The notes under the pieces were generated by a model. That model ran no database searches, had not been told where the DNA came from, and saw only the letters and a program-made list of their open reading frames with translations. A stretch of DNA of 64,000 nt from assembly GCA_003439945.1 (NCBI GenBank), contig QVRM01005655.1, positions 62,001 through 126,000 of the forward strand, read 5' to 3'. The position numbers and the translations under genes are program-made. Positions within the stretch are counted from its first letter, which is position 1; every line of letters starts with the position of its first letter. This document shows, piece by piece, positions 46,080 through 58,264 of this stretch. The stretch comes from Dermanyssus gallinae. Lineage: Eukaryota; Arthropoda; Arachnida; Mesostigmata; Dermanyssidae.

Positions 46080-46345
46080 AGTTTTGAAGGAGCACCCCAT
46101 ATTGACTTTGAAGAACCCCCAGGCTTAACAGCGCAGATGCATTTAAAACATATGGGAGGAAGGGCAGTTGAGAGTAAAGCTAAAAGAGATAGATCCGGGT
46201 ATCTACAAAACTACGATGATGACAGATGACACGTAGAGATCAAGCGTAAAGCGTTTGCAGCGCACGGCTTCCACCACTATCGGTGTCAGATCAACGATTT
46301 CTACGAGTTCAGCTTGCTAGCACACTGCCAATGCAGTAGTGATGC
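46080..46345 (+). pseudogene. Frameshifted copy of the cysteine-rich exon
   Basis: The plus strand reads VLKEHPILTLKNPQ, RVKLKEIDPGIYKTTMMTDDT in one frame and, after a shift and stop near 46230, AFAAHGFHHYRCQINDFYE in another. It lines up with the minus-strand frame at 8658-9035 (DIGIYGTAAMTS and AFAAHGFHHVLC). Stops inside the first half and the shift mark it as dead. It lies in opposite orientation to the other copy. Confidence 0.5.
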
Positions 46346-46569
46346 TTTTAAAACGACCATGACCGGTTAACATTCATAACAGTGAGTGAAACAAATGCGT
46401 ATTCTACTCAATTTGTAGGTCTTGTCGAGTATCTGAATTGTCCGCGCTCAATAGATATGTTCCACGAGCTTGTGAGCATGACACGGACAATAATGCCACG
46501 CCCAATGGTGTTTTGTGTCATTGGTACCTCTCCTTTTCAAAAATAGACTACAACATGCTGCCTTGATTG

Positions 46570-46830
46570 CATTCTAAAACGTGTTGCTCGATAATTTTTA
46601 CAACAAGGGCCTCCGAATCAATGTATTGAGAACAAATGCAATAAAGTTTTGGCGTGGGTTAACCGGCATCCACAGACAAAATTGTTAGATGTTAACAGCT
46701 GGAGTTTGTAAACTCCTTCCTATGCTTTAGGACCGTACACAGCATATCAATGAGCATCTCCTTCATGCATTTGGAGGTGAGGGACATCCGGATACTGCCA
46801 CTGTGTGTTACTGTGCGAACTTTTGCACTG
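46570..46830 (+). pseudogene. LINE reverse transcriptase remnant, copy B
   Basis: Diverged duplicate of 32620-32830. It keeps the ACAACAAGGGCCTC and TAAAGTTT-GGCGTGG landmarks but not the YADD box. Confidence 0.55.
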
Positions 46831-46849
46831 AACTACAGATGAATTTACA

Positions 46850-47340
46850 TGTTTAGTTGTCAGCGGGAGCTTATTAGTACTTCTCTCTTCCCAGAAATCA
46901 GCCTGGCTTTTTTTAGAGCTAATAGTATCCCATATTCAGTAAAATCACGGTCAACCTTCGTGACCTGCGATTACCGGGATGCCGAGAGGACCAGTAGACA
47001 CCATTATCTTCTTCGCATAGTCCATTACCTCCTTCGTGTCTGGCCATACATCAGTTATGCCAAATTCAGATTCAGGTCTGGAGTGGAGGTGTAGCTTAAA
47101 TGTCTCGCCAAATAACAACAGAAGGTTCCCTAAAACAAGTCTATGATGGTATACCACCAACTGTTCTCTCCATTTTGTATGCCACTCCAGCACGGAGTAG
47201 TCCCTTCTCGCTCTTCATAGCCGTTTCACGAATAGCGACAAGTTGGACTTTCACTTTTTATGTTATTGCCGTTCTCCTGTTAACCACCTCAGACCATCTT
47301 TCTTCATTTACAATTTCATTACAAACTTTTGTGGTCGAGT
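46850..47340 (-). pseudogene. Unrecognised protein-coding remnant, copy B
   Basis: Counterpart of 33673-34262. The open part (47193-46951) reads MLEWHTKWREQL, HSRPESEFGITDVW, DYAKKIMVSTGPLGIPVIAG. After a shift, TEYGILLALKKA-like residues and ISGK continue. A small insertion after the second segment is not in copy A. Confidence 0.4.
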
Positions 47341-47499
47341 CTAGGATCTCGCCACTATTGGCAGTTACACTTCCTGAGGATTATTGCGTTTCACTTGGTC
47401 GAAATACTGTCTAAAATTGACGAATCAGCCGCAGTTGCCAATCATTTGGCACGCACTCACTCCGTTATCGCCATTTCTTTGACTTTCCTTCATTCCCCA

Positions 47500-48240
47500 C
47501 TAGCTACTTACCGGCGCGGTCTTATTTCAAGTCGCTAAATCCTCTTCATCCGGGCCCAGTGGTGACAAAAAAAACCCACAAAATTAGCAGCGCGCAACAG
47601 ATCTGTGGAGCAAGTAGGAAAAAAAGCGAGCCGTTTTTGGAGAAATCTCTGGATCTTGCTAGGGCTAGCCCTATCCTCTTCTTTCTAGGGTGCCACTATC
47701 TTGGCCTGGCAGAAGGAAGAGAGGCCAGTTACACCCAAGAGAACCAGAAGGAGCCGAACTAAGAGTGTAATATCGGACCCCGGACGTGATATGACTGCCG
47801 ACACGAAGAGTTGACCCGCTGTACAACCAAAACTCTGACCGGTGACGGTCAGTTTCAGAGATACATGGTTAAGATAACGAAGAAGGCAACCAGTAACACC
47901 TGTGTGGTATGCGAGTTCGAGGAGGCGTACCGCGTGGAACATACTCTTCTACACTGCAAACCCTTTTGGGAAGCAAGGTGCGCGGTGTCCACTGCCGTAA
48001 AGGGACGCCCCATCAAGAAGGTGGTTAGCTACATGACGACCTTGGTTAGAAGCGGGGATGAAGGCTGCAAACCTGTTTGATGCCATTTTGACGCTTAAGA
48101 ATGCTAACGAGACCGCTAGGCGAAAGGGCTCACGCGGCACCCTTGGGAGAGTGGTCGAGACGAGAAGCCGATTGAGGCGGAAGTGGGAGGGAAAGTGCAG
48201 CCATGCCCTCAAGGTCTTGACGCGCCCCTTAGGACTGTGC
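47500..48240 (+). pseudogene. LINE ORF2 C-terminal remnant with zinc knuckle, copy B
   Basis: The frame at 47811-48080 reads LTGDGQFQRYMVK, then CVVCEFEEAYRVEHTLLHC. This matches the C-terminal T-G-H-G-x-F-x-x-Y-L and C-x2-C-x(n)-H-x4-C knuckle of R1/LOA-type LINEs, followed by a W-x-x-R segment. The sequence continues shifted through RLRRKWEGKCSHALK. No reverse transcriptase is attached. Confidence 0.65.
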
Positions 48241-48533
48241 ACACCTGCAAACCGGTCTCAATATGGCTGTTTGCCTTCTGTAGGTGTTCTTAGTTTCTCC
48301 ATCGGGCAACTCGCAAGAGACTTAATGACGTGACCATTACCTTGTGATCGTATGGCAAGTGTTTAGTATGGAATGCAAGAATGTCCTGCACTGTGACTTC
48401 CTCTTATCTAGCCAGTCGATTTGTAAACCCGGAGTGAGAAGCAGAAAATGCTGACAGAGAAAATAAACGTTAATATGCAGATAACTAAAAATCAAGAAAA
48501 TACGTTTGGACCTCACATGTATATGTATATATA

Positions 48534-50122
48534 CAGTCACTGAAAAAAATATAGGGCCACCCATGTTTGCCACATTTCACGCATTTATTATAACCGATTG
48601 TGTAAAGATCATAATGATACATGCTCACAGAGTAACAGCGGATACTTTTATTGACATTTGGAGTATCGGGTTACCTTAAAACACGAGATTTCGACATTTG
48701 GCACAGCTACGCTGCGAAAAAATTATAAAGTCACCACCAAGATGCATGTCTTAGCGAGTGAATTGAGTGGAATAACAACGTTTGGGCTCATTTCACGGCA
48801 CCTAACAACTATACTTAATATTTAGTGAACTTCCCATTACGTCATATAACTTCAAAAATGCGGTTTGGTATAGTGTTGAACAAATTTTGGATGACGTCCT
48901 GCGAGAGCTCGTCCCAAGCCTTCACAATTGCTTTTTTAAGTTCTACCTGGTTCGAAAATTGTTTTTCGTCGGTGTAAACCTTTCGGGCGAGCCAGCCCCA
49001 TACATTCTCGATAATATTAAGATCAGGTGAGACTGCAGGCCAGCGTAGGACCTCAATGTGGCGTTGTTCGAATCAGCTTTTGATCAGCCTGGCAGTGTGA
49101 ATCGGGGCGTTATCATGTTGAAAAACAAAGTCGGGTCCTCCCATCAGCTCAAAATGTGCGGATTGCTCTTCTAGTAGATCCCTATAGCGTGTCGAATTAA
49201 CACAGCCGTCTAAAAACACAATCGGCGACCTTGTATAATACCGACAGCGGCCCAGATCATCACCGAACCGCCATCTGAGTGCCGTTTTGACAAAAATCGT
49301 TCTTCCTTGCGCACATCGTGGAAATAATAGTTAAATCCATCCGGTCCATCACAATTGAACTTTTTTCATCCGAAAAGAGCACTCGGTGCCATTCAGTGGT
49401 CCATGACATCGTAACCTGGGCAAAGTCGAGACGAGCTTTCTGATGCTCAGCGGTCAATCGTTGTTTCCTCTTAAGTTTTTTCTCGTGAGCCAAAGTGTCT
49501 TCCTGAGGAGGTTTTGCACATTTCGCACGTTCGTTTGCACACCGGCCGCCACCGCAATTGCCTTTGCCGAGAGCGCAGAGTTCGAGGCTATCTTCAAAAT
49601 TGCGCGCTTGTTTCGTTCCGAAATGGCATTTGGACGCCCCGGACTCTTTTTTACGCCGTATTTTTCACCCAAATTTACGAAGTTGTTCACTACTTGGCGA
49701 GAACGCCCCAATCGACGGGAAATTTCCCGATTAGAGAGACCGACATCCTTATAAGCCTTGATTTGGGTCTTTTCGTCACTCGTGAGACGCCGACCCAAAC
49801 CCATCGTTTCAGCACAGAAAAATTTCTGGTAGGAGGTCTGCTTTCGTTTCCGTCGAGCCGTAAAATGAGGCTAAACGTTGTTATTGCAGTCAATTTACTC
49901 GCTAAGACATGCATCTTGGTGGTGACTTTATAATTTGTTCGCAGCGTAGCTGTGCCAAATGTCGAAATCTCGTGTTTTAAGGTAACCCGATACTCCAAAT
50001 GTCGATAAAAGTATCCGCTGTTACTCTGTGAGCATGTATCATTATGATCTTTACACAATCGGTTATAATAAATGCGTGAAATGTGGGAAACATGGGTGGT
50101 CCTATATTTTTTTCAGTGACTG
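48534..50122 (-). mobile_element. Tc1-like transposon with long terminal inverted repeats
   Basis: The element is 1589 bp between TA dinucleotides (48532-48533, 50123-50124). Both ends start CAGTCACTGAAAAAAATATA and the inverted repeats run for about 255 bp (to about 48790 and from about 49865) with few mismatches. The transposase frame lies between them on the minus strand. Both sides are (TA)-rich, and a 47-bp AT microsatellite starts at the right end. Confidence 0.95.
48815..49804 (-). pseudogene. Tc1-like transposase, DD34E type, broken
   Basis: The start is Met 49804 (MGLGRRLTSDEKTQIK). The N-terminal half has a paired-type helix-turn-helix (LSNREISRRLGRSRQVVNNF), a GRPN linker and a second helix-turn-helix. 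A frameshift lies near 49500. The catalytic part follows: VLFSDEKS for the first acidic residue, then QHDNAPIHTARL, and SPDLNIIENVWG with 34 residues between the second D and the E. An in-frame TGA (49075-49073) interrupts between the last two, and other shifts occur near 49210. The stop is at 48817-48815, so the original length was about 330 residues. Confidence 0.85.

Positions 50123-50125
<3 letters not shown>

Positions 50126-50172
<47 letters not shown>
50126..50172. repeat. AT dinucleotide microsatellite
   Basis: About 23 TA units next to the transposon end. Confidence 0.9.
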
Positions 50173-50175
<3 letters not shown>

Positions 50176-50842
50176 TAGCGCCGAAATTGAAGCGTCTTTT
50201 GATTCGAATACTCAACGCATCAGAAATGCGCAAGTTACTACAAAGTAAAAAGTAAGATTCACTACACCAGACTTCAAAAAATTATCGACACAGTGTAACT
50301 GCGAATTTCTGAAGCCCTTTAATCTCGATCAGACATAATTATTGTCTCATATAAATAATCTTGCGTGTGAATTTAACATGGGAATAACGGCCATGTGTAG
50401 GCTTGTCATACAAGTCTGGTAAATATTATCTGAGGTCGTGAAAGCCAATATACTGCCCAGTGTTATTTGCGTCTCTCTTCTCTCAAGCACAAATCAACAG
50501 GCCGTCGTTGTTTCGTCTATAACGAGAGTATATTTGATATGACGACATCTGGCTTGCCCACAACCCAGGTGATGTCCTCATTGCGGGAAAAAGCAATTCC
50601 CGGACAGTGTTCACGCTCTGAGTGTGATGTCCGGTGAAGTAAACGCGATACCGTCGCACTTTCTTCAGAAAAGTGAAACCATTACAAAATATATTTTCTT
50701 GTGTGTTTTACAAACTGTCATAAAACCGTGGATACATGACGTGTCGCAGGGACTCTCGTACGCGTTTTAGCAGGACGGCTGAGCGAGGGTCTAACAAGTA
50801 TCGATATGTTAATTTATCAATTTAGATATGGACATTTGGACA

Positions 50843-50898
<56 letters not shown>

Positions 50899-53410
50899 TA
50901 TTCAGCGGTGTTTGATTGGTCTTGACTAGCCTTCATTAAGCCAGCGCCGCCTTATTGCATTTGAGATAACTACATTTACGATTAGAGCGTTACCGCTCTA
51001 ATTGTAGGGAATTTGGCTGCGAGTTTATCAGCACCGTTTTGTCCGTCATCGAACACTTGATCATTAAAACTACTTACATCTATCCTCTGCTGTGTGTGGC
51101 CTAATTTCTTGCTTTTGGCCAGCGGATCTTTCTCGCTGGCGACCCGGATGCGATCCGTAGCCAGATGTAGCTTCCGAGAAAGTGTTTTAGCTTCTTCTTA
51201 AAGTTTTGAGTTCTGCAGAGGGCTACTGCCTAGTCGATGTACTGTTGTGTTGCGCGAATCGCCACTTAAAGGTTCTGCTCTCCTTCCGTCTCCAGATTTC
51301 TGGCGCTCTTACGCGCCAGAGGTCTGGAGAATTACTCTCTGGAATTACTCTCTAGTGTTTTCTTCTTTTTCAGGTTTTACTTGTGTCCTGCAGACCCCCG
51401 ACCCTATATAAACGCAGTCTCGAGGCCCCGATATCATCTTTTGTCGGTTTCCGCTCCCGGGCTTTGTGCTCGTGCCTCAACCCTCGCCAGCCTTGCGAAG
51501 CTGTTTGGGCCAAAGCTATTTGACCGTTTGAATAGTCTTGAATAGCCTGACGCATCCCGGTCGTTACACAGGTGTTTTTTGGTATGGGTTGTCCCCTGCG
51601 TGACCGCCCTCTCTTGAACGGCCCAGTCCCCCAAAAGTACTATCGCGCCTTTCTTGTTACCAAGCCGGGCGAGCTTCTTGTGACACATCTGGAACCAGGA
51701 AGAAAACTCTCGAATGTTTGCCGAGTGCTGAATTTTTGGCCGCCCTGAAAGGCAGCATGAAGTATGCATTTTTGGTAAGAAGATATGTATATCGTAAGGC
51801 TTCGTCTGACCTTGTTCCCTCTGATCTCACTTCTGAACTGTAAGGCTTCTTCTGGCCTCACTTCTGAATTATACGGGATTTTACTCTTTAAGCCTAGGTG
51901 GTGCCTAGTTACAGCAGAACACCGAGATTCGATAACAAATTCAAAGCTTTACTTCGAATGTGTTTTCGAATATCGGTGTCGTGCGTTACCCAGTGCGCCC
52001 TAGGCTACGAAGAAGCTGAAAGGAAATCTATCGATAGTATTTATATATTAATGCTCTATACCGTGTGCACGCGCGACTGCGTCACGTGCGCAATGTGACA
52101 GCTCTCCGTCGTATCGCTATTCTTCTCACTGATGCCATTGACGTTTTGGAAAACAAACTTGAATTTTTCCTTTTTCTTCCCTTTCTTCAGAAGTTGGCAG
52201 GGAATTTGGCAGCGGCTCTCGCACTGCAGATTTAGTTAACCGGCTAGCAATCGTTGCAGTCGGGTGATGGCTTGACGATAAGAAAGAATGGAAATCGTAG
52301 CAGCTAAACGAATAGTGTGATAGCAGTATATAAATAAGGCAAACAGCATAATATTAACGAGCGTAAGAACAAGAGCAGCACCACTAAGTGCAGTATCATC
52401 ACTGGAGGCGGCTGTGGCAATAATAAAATTACAATATTGTATGGTACGCTAAACGGTCTCGACGACAAAATGACAACTGCCAGCAGCGTCAATAACGGCC
52501 CCGAGGAGAACAAATACAATAACAAGTACTGCAACATCAACATTAACAACAACAGAAATTGCAACAACTACGGCATTTGCGGTCGCTTTTTAGCAGGTAA
52601 GATGTCAACAAAGTACAATGTCTAGATCTATTCTGAGATGGTTCTCGAAGCGACAAGAAAAAGTGTGTTAATTGCGTTTGCTCACAGTGAGTGGGTGCGT
52701 GACCGAGATAGGTGGGTGTCGTGCTCTCCTCAAACTCGTACACCATTTCGTCTTTGGCTTAGCTGACACGTGCGACCTGCGTTGCTAGATTGTGCTGGTA
52801 GTATATATACTTCACGCATGCGTGTTTAAAAGTATAGTTGTATGAGTTTTTTTTCATGAGCAATTTTACCCAATTTATTTATAGTTGTTCGTTCTAAACA
52901 GTACTGATTGATGTCTCCTTATGAACGTGTACACCGGAAACATCAAGTGAAAACGTCACATATCCTCCAGGTTTGGGCATGTCCAGTCTAGCAGAGTTCC
53001 AAGCACAGAAGCGGCGTTACCCCGCTGAATGTCCAGCGATAGTCTCTGGTGCAGGTACTCGACAGCTCTAGTGTCCCCTGTCGAACGGTTAAGCGCCTTG
53101 CCGACACGTTGAATGAGTTTGTGCGTCTTCGGGCCTGTATGAATGTATATACTAAACCTTTGTACTCGGATTATTTCCCTCTAAAACTTCCCTAGTAAGA
53201 CAATGTCCAAATATAGATCTAAACTATTTGAGAACAGTTTGTAAACAAACAAAATTACAAAAAAAACTGAAACTGCATATTGAATTGTGTAATTATTGTT
53301 TGTGTCGGAAACTGCGGTCGGCCATACACGCCTTCTTCCTATCTAGCCGCTAGTAGGCGATTGTCGTTGTTGTTCAGGTTTGCTCATTTTTCTTCTTGGG
53401 TACAAGAAAT
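50173..53410. other. Region without recognisable gene
   Basis: Short frames on both strands (for example 51434-51769 minus, 51640-51861 minus, 51785-52003 plus) lack motifs. At 52300-52620 the sequence is rich in AAC/AAT-type trinucleotides, which produces leucine- or asparagine-rich frames. An AT microsatellite is listed separately. Confidence 0.4.
50845..50896. repeat. AT dinucleotide microsatellite
   Basis: About 26 units. Confidence 0.95.
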
Positions 53411-53418
53411 AACCTTGT

Positions 53419-53448
53419 ACACACACACACATACACGCACACACACAC
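53419..53448. repeat. CA dinucleotide microsatellite
   Basis: Interrupted AC repeat with two imperfect units. The flanking frames (53374-53697 minus, 53495-53867 plus) are not supported as genes. Confidence 0.85.
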
Positions 53449-53979
53449 GTCAACCTGAGTATAGGGCGTAAAACTGCAACCACCTAGACTAAACATGTTT
53501 ACGAGTATATTTAAGAACGTAATATTTGAATCATTCCTCACGATGACGATACAAATCGACGAAGATGTCGGGTTTGCCCGTGGAAAAACTGTCGGCCGCA
53601 TACATTTCCACAGCGGGCCGCCTCTCCGTGCCACCTCTACTACGACTGAGCTGTTTGTTGACTCAATCGGGACACTGGCCCGGCGTAGCTGTCGCAATCA
53701 GTCATCGGTCATTCTGGGCTTATGAGAGCCAGGCGACAGGGCAGTTTAACGGGCACGTGAACGAAGCGATCACGCCCACTCGGACCCATAGTAACAGTTG
53801 TAGTAGTAGTAGTAGTGTAGTAGATGTAGAGGTAGCTTGCCTTCAGACCTCAACGACACCGTCATAATACTATTAAGCTATAGTGGATAAACACAGTGCT
53901 TGCTAACTTGCTGCCTTCGAGGCTTTATGCACACTTTGACACTACTAATCATGTGTCATCAAGAGTAGACTATAAAAGA

Positions 53980-54544
53980 GGTCCTTCTTAGTATATGAAA
54001 ATTAACATTTTTTATAATATTTAGTATATAAATGTTTTGTCTTCATGCAGCATGTACTTGTGGGCTCCCTTTAAACACAATACTTCACACTTCGGCACTG
54101 ATACAAGCATTTCATTATCCACACACCATTTAGAAACTGCCTCAGTCGCACTCTGTAATATTTATCTTTCGTTAGCAGTGTTAAAGGGTCCGTATAGTCT
54201 CAGATCATCAGCATAAAGGCTATCGAATCGGGGATAACGTTTTTAAGATCTAAAATAAAAATGCAAAATAAAAGTGGGCCGATGCTTGATCCCCGAGGAA
54301 CGCCAGAGGGACACGCGCCTGACTCACTGTAGCTATTGTTTACGCGAACGCAAAAGTCTCTACAGGTAAGGTAACTAGCAATCCATGACAAATCGCAAAT
54401 GTGAGCATTCAAGTACATACGTTTCTGTACAAGCTTCACATGGCTTACTCTATCAAATGCTTTAGAGAAATTATTGAAACTGCTTGCGCATTGCATTGAA
54501 GAGTCGGGGGGGGGGAAGTCTACTACTCCTGGAGGGTGTGCCAC
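53980..54544 (-). pseudogene. LINE reverse transcriptase palm remnant
   Basis: The minus-strand frame has FNNFSKAFDRVSHVKLVQ (motif A), then the CPSGVPRGSSIGPLLFCI box. After a shift near 54215, FYADDLRLYGPF gives the catalytic YADD, and AVSKWCVDNEML and KCEVLCLKG the helix after it. It resembles CR1/Jockey-type elements and is distinct from family C by sequence. The fragment begins abruptly at about 54470, next to a G10 run (54506-54515) and the following LINE piece. Confidence 0.7.
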
Positions 54545-54579
54545 GGGAGGGGGCGTCTTAGATAGTGGGCGCTCGTTTT

Positions 54580-55905
54580 TTATTTTGTAAAATAGCTTTA
54601 AAGGCTCAAGCTATGGTGTTCCAGTATAAAAGCAATTTCGTTATTTTTTGCAAGGTCACGACTCACGGTTTTGTCAAAGCCTGTGTATTCAGAGCAGTGG
54701 ATGCACTTAAAGCTGGAAGCCTTTCCGTTCCTGAACAGGTAGAACTGAAAGTTGCTATGGCCTGTCAGGATCGGGCGGAAGATGAGTTTACCCCCTGGGC
54801 GGTACAGCCAATTTTTGATGTTGGGGACTACGGCGCGGAGGCTGGGGCCCCCGTCCCACCATGAGTATGGCTTCGCTCTTAGCGGGGGGCGAGGGCAAGT
54901 CCCGCCGCCTGCATCCAGCGATTGACATCGGCAAGTGTTTCGTTTGCACGGCTCTGCAGCACTTCTGGTGTCCGGGCCTGGACGGTGAGAAAAAAATTAT
55001 CGGCATAGGCTAGAAGGTTGATTCCGGGGGAAGATCCCTTAGCAGCAGCACATCGTCATGCGTTATGTTCTATAGCAAGAGGCCAAGTATGGAGCCGTGC
55101 AGCACCTCTGCAGTCATTGTAAAATTTGTTCCGTGGGACTGTATTATCCGGTCCTGTAGGTAGTTTTATATGATTCGGCGCAGGTAAGTAAAGCGTTCTT
55201 TCGGTGGAGAGTCTCCAAAATGACTCTTCACGGTATGCTGTTACAAGCGTATCGGACGTAAGTAAGATAGCAATGCAGAAGTCCCGTCTTCTCTACGGGG
55301 ACTCGTGGAAGAGTTCGGTCTGCGTCTGGATTTGCATTTAAAATTGTGGAGTGGCCTTTGCGAATTCCGTGCTATGTGTCTGACAGCAGGCCGCCCCCCT
55401 CCGCGAAGTCCCGGAAGCGTGTCTTCACGATGGATTCAAAAGCTTTGGCCGGGGAGCCGAGTGGGCAGATAGGGCGGTACGAGTCTGGGCCTTTAGGTAT
55501 AAAGACCAGGCCTGCGGCCCTCCATGAGCTAAGGAACGAGCCCGACCGAAGCATATTCATATTGGGAATGGCTTCATTAGCGTCGATACCGCGGAGAATT
55601 ATACACCGTCTAGGCCCGGCGCCTTTTCCTATTTGAGGCGTGTCGTGGCATCTTGCACTTCTTGCAACTTTACCTCCGGGGGGTCCTCTTTCTACTTCTA
55701 TAGGACCTCTAGGTAAAGGGCGCGATCAAATGGTGGGTGTTGGAGGAAGAGCGCTTCGATCGCTACCCGCGCCTCTTGCGGCGATATCCCCACCCTGCGT
55801 CTGATCGGTGGATGCAACGTTGGAGGGTTTGCCGTCGCGGCAGCAGTTACGTGGAATTCTATGATAAGGTGGTCACTGAGAGATTCCTCTTTCTGTAGCA
55901 TGATG
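54580..55905 (-). pseudogene. R1-like LINE ORF2 remnant
   Basis: The minus strand starts with an endonuclease end (EESLSDHLIIEF at about 55890). A linker follows, then FLSSWRAAGLVFIPKGPDSYRPICPLGSPAKAFESIV (written here for position 55530-55430; the S-Y-R-P-I motif is diagnostic). Then LLAYADNFFLTVQAR near 55010 is the catalytic box with YADN instead of YADD. SKSEAILMVG lies near 54880. Stops and shifts are frequent. The order endonuclease, reverse transcriptase and strand are consistent with one element lacking its 3' end. Confidence 0.7.
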
Positions 55906-57044
55906 TCTAGATAGTGACTCGCTGCTGGCCTAAGGTATGCAGCTACTGTCTGTCATATAACTGGCCATATCATTAAGCATTAGGCAAGATCCATTGGCCA
56001 ATTGCCTCTCCGCGTCCACCATGTCTTGGGACGTTCTTTGCCTGCGACTTCCAGTATTCTCTTAGGCGCTGACGTTATCATTTGCCTCCTTGTAGGCCTA
56101 AACACATTCGTCAATAGCTTATTCTGACGTATTCGTTATATCGGGTTCATACGTATTCTGATGTAAGCTCAACGGGCCACTATGCACAGTTTTATTGTCT
56201 CCGCAATTTCTGACCTCCACCAGTACTTCGGAGGTGTTCTTTTGTTACTGCAACTACCCGCTGCAGTGCAGACCTACGTCTTTATCCCTGTCAAGTCGCA
56301 AACGCCGATCAGGTAAGGTTCTAAATTTGGCGACCGCCGTCGTCTGCATGCCAAGGGAACTTCAATCTGCTCCTTTTTTCATTTCGAACACTATGTATCG
56401 TCGCTCAGGGGCTCAGCACCTTTAAGTGCCTGTCCTTTGCTGCTCTGGTCCACTAACTTGTCTGACACAATCGTCAAGTCGATTTTGTTTGTTCCTGATT
56501 TTGTTTTGTTGAAGTTTGTTCCTCCCCACGTCTAAAATAACGTCCTTCGTTAGCAGCTATCAGTTGCCGTCTGCACTTCCATTCCACCAATTCTCTGCTC
56601 TTCTGCTTATTGTTTGCCGCCGCCCAACTGCCAGTGACGAATGCGCATTATGTAGTCCCAAAGCCTTCTCTAAAAAAAAAGTAGAGTTATGTTCTGTTAA
56701 ACCACCAGAAGTGATTTAGGGTGAGTCAGGTGTGGCTGGAGCTGAATGTGGTGAGCGCCTGAACTTGTCAAGGCGCCTACTGGATAGCGAGGCCACTCGT
56801 CGGGATGGCCACCTCGACCCGAGACCTTCGTTCCTGACGTCCGTACACTGTGTGTCCGGCACCGTCCTGTAATCCCCCGACAGAAAATGTGCATCCGCGT
56901 GTACAGGGTAGTGCAGCATAGCGATATATCCTGCTTCTGCATACAATACTGCTCCTACTGGCAGCTGTACTGCAAATTATTGATACGCTTCTTCTCTAAA
57001 CTCGTCTTCTGCTCCACGAATACCCTTACTTTGTTGTACGTGAG
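55906..57044. other. Region without recognisable gene
   Basis: Nothing convincing on either strand. The frames at 56697-56946 (minus) overlap each other in different registers and have no motif. Confidence 0.4.
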
Positions 57045-57056
57045 TACATTGCAGGA

Positions 57057-57235
57057 GTGTCGAGCCCGGTGGCGTGGTGGCTTAAGTCTGCGCCTCGCAA
57101 CCGGAGGAGACACATAGGTGCGCGGGTTCGAACCCCACCGTTGCACATTTGTATTTATGGGGGTCCGTCTATGAAGCAATGTGAAAAACAGTTCCGTGGA
57201 CGTTAAATCTTGGCTGAGGGTCAGCCCGAAAACTT
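57057..57235 (+). repeat. tRNA-derived SINE, family 2, with perfect target duplication
   Basis: A box-like GGTGGCGTGGTGGC, then GTCTGCGCCTCGCAACCGG, B box GGTTCGAACCC, and the tail GACGTTAAATCTTGGCTGAG. The flanks are perfect 12-bp direct repeats TACATTGCAGGA (57045-57056 and 57236-57247). This is the best-preserved copy of the family, so it is probably the youngest here. Confidence 0.9.
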
Positions 57236-57247
57236 TACATTGCAGGA

Positions 57248-57816
57248 ATCTGAAAGATATCTGCCAGTCGAAGGATACCAACCAGCATCGTCTAAAGGTT
57301 TTTTTACCTCTACGAAAATCGGGCATTTCATAAGCGTATGATAAGCGTCATCATTCAGCCTAGCTGGCACGAGCGAGTTTTTCCAATTATGTACAAGTAC
57401 CCCGGAAGTTCCCGTGTTCGGTTACGAACGGTGTTAGACCACCAGGGCTTTCTATCCAGCTTCCTAAACGATACGATACGTTGACGATTAATTAGTTGTG
57501 CAGTTAGTTGGATACCCAGTTATGTTGTTCGGCTCAGGTATTTGAAAAGTCACTTAAAGTTCAGTCGGGAAGTGGAGACTTTTCGTGTTGTTTTTCTTTT
57601 AATCGTTTCGAGGAAGCGAGCGCGCCAACAGCATGCTACCGCTTGCCTTTGAGACGGTCTGAAGCCGTTTCGACGATTGCTACAATTAGCGTCGCTATGC
57701 AAATATCAGGCAGTCGAAACTCTTCATTATCGTAACACAGCAATCTGTTCCGAGCCCCGGTCAACTAGCTACAAAACCGACCCGCCGTTGAGCCAACTGA
57801 GCGCAGAGAGACCAAT
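57248..57816. other. Region without recognisable gene
   Basis: No supported frame or repeat. Confidence 0.4.
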
Positions 57817-57967
57817 GACGACGACGACAGCAACAACAACAGCAACAGCAACGACGACGACGACAACAACAACAGCAACGACGACGACAACAACAACAAC
57901 AACAGCAACAACGACGACGGCAACAACAACAATAGCGACGACAATTATGAGAACAAGACTAACAGCG
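57817..57967 (+). repeat. ACG/ACA trinucleotide repeat
   Basis: Mixed CAA, CGA and CAG units over about 150 bp. The threonine-rich frame through it is not taken as a gene. Confidence 0.9.
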
Positions 57968-58264
57968 TAGCTTAACGTTTACTCACTTGGCGGTGGTAAA
58001 GTGGCGTACGTGTATGTCACAACATGGCCTTAATTTTAAATCTTCTAAACGGCAGAGCACCGTGTTTGCTCCTTCCGAGTAGAACAGCCACAAAATGTGG
58101 CCACCAACTTTATTGTGTCATGCTCACTATCATCATCGTTCCCATCAGCATCATCATCGTCGTCGTCATCGCCATCAGCATTTTGCGTAGCAAATTTGGA
58201 AAGGTACATGGAAGATTTTTAGATAAAACAAACACAAAGTCTGCCATCCACATCCAAAACGAAG

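Larger units (their letters stand above)
37060..48240. repeat. Old segmental duplicate of the 5.9-35.35 kb region
   Basis: Homologous blocks occur in the same order and orientation: 5.9-7.6 kb with 37.06-38.96; receptor 9.7-13.1 with 39.3-44.0; flank 29.97-31.0 with 44.1-45.65; LINE palm 32.5-33.1 with 46.57-46.83; unknown frame 33.67-34.26 with 46.85-47.34; LINE end 34.64-35.35 with 47.5-48.24. Identity is visibly lower than among the tandem units, with many indels. It carries one receptor, so the tandem triplication came later and only on the left side. Confidence 0.8.

Noticed and set aside
51434..51861. Two overlapping minus-strand frames as a gene
   Set aside because: Different registers, no motif, no homologous copy in the window and no convincing splice sites.
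57060..57145. Functional tRNA gene
   Set aside because: It has a SINE-type tail and 12-bp target duplications, and two further copies share the tail.
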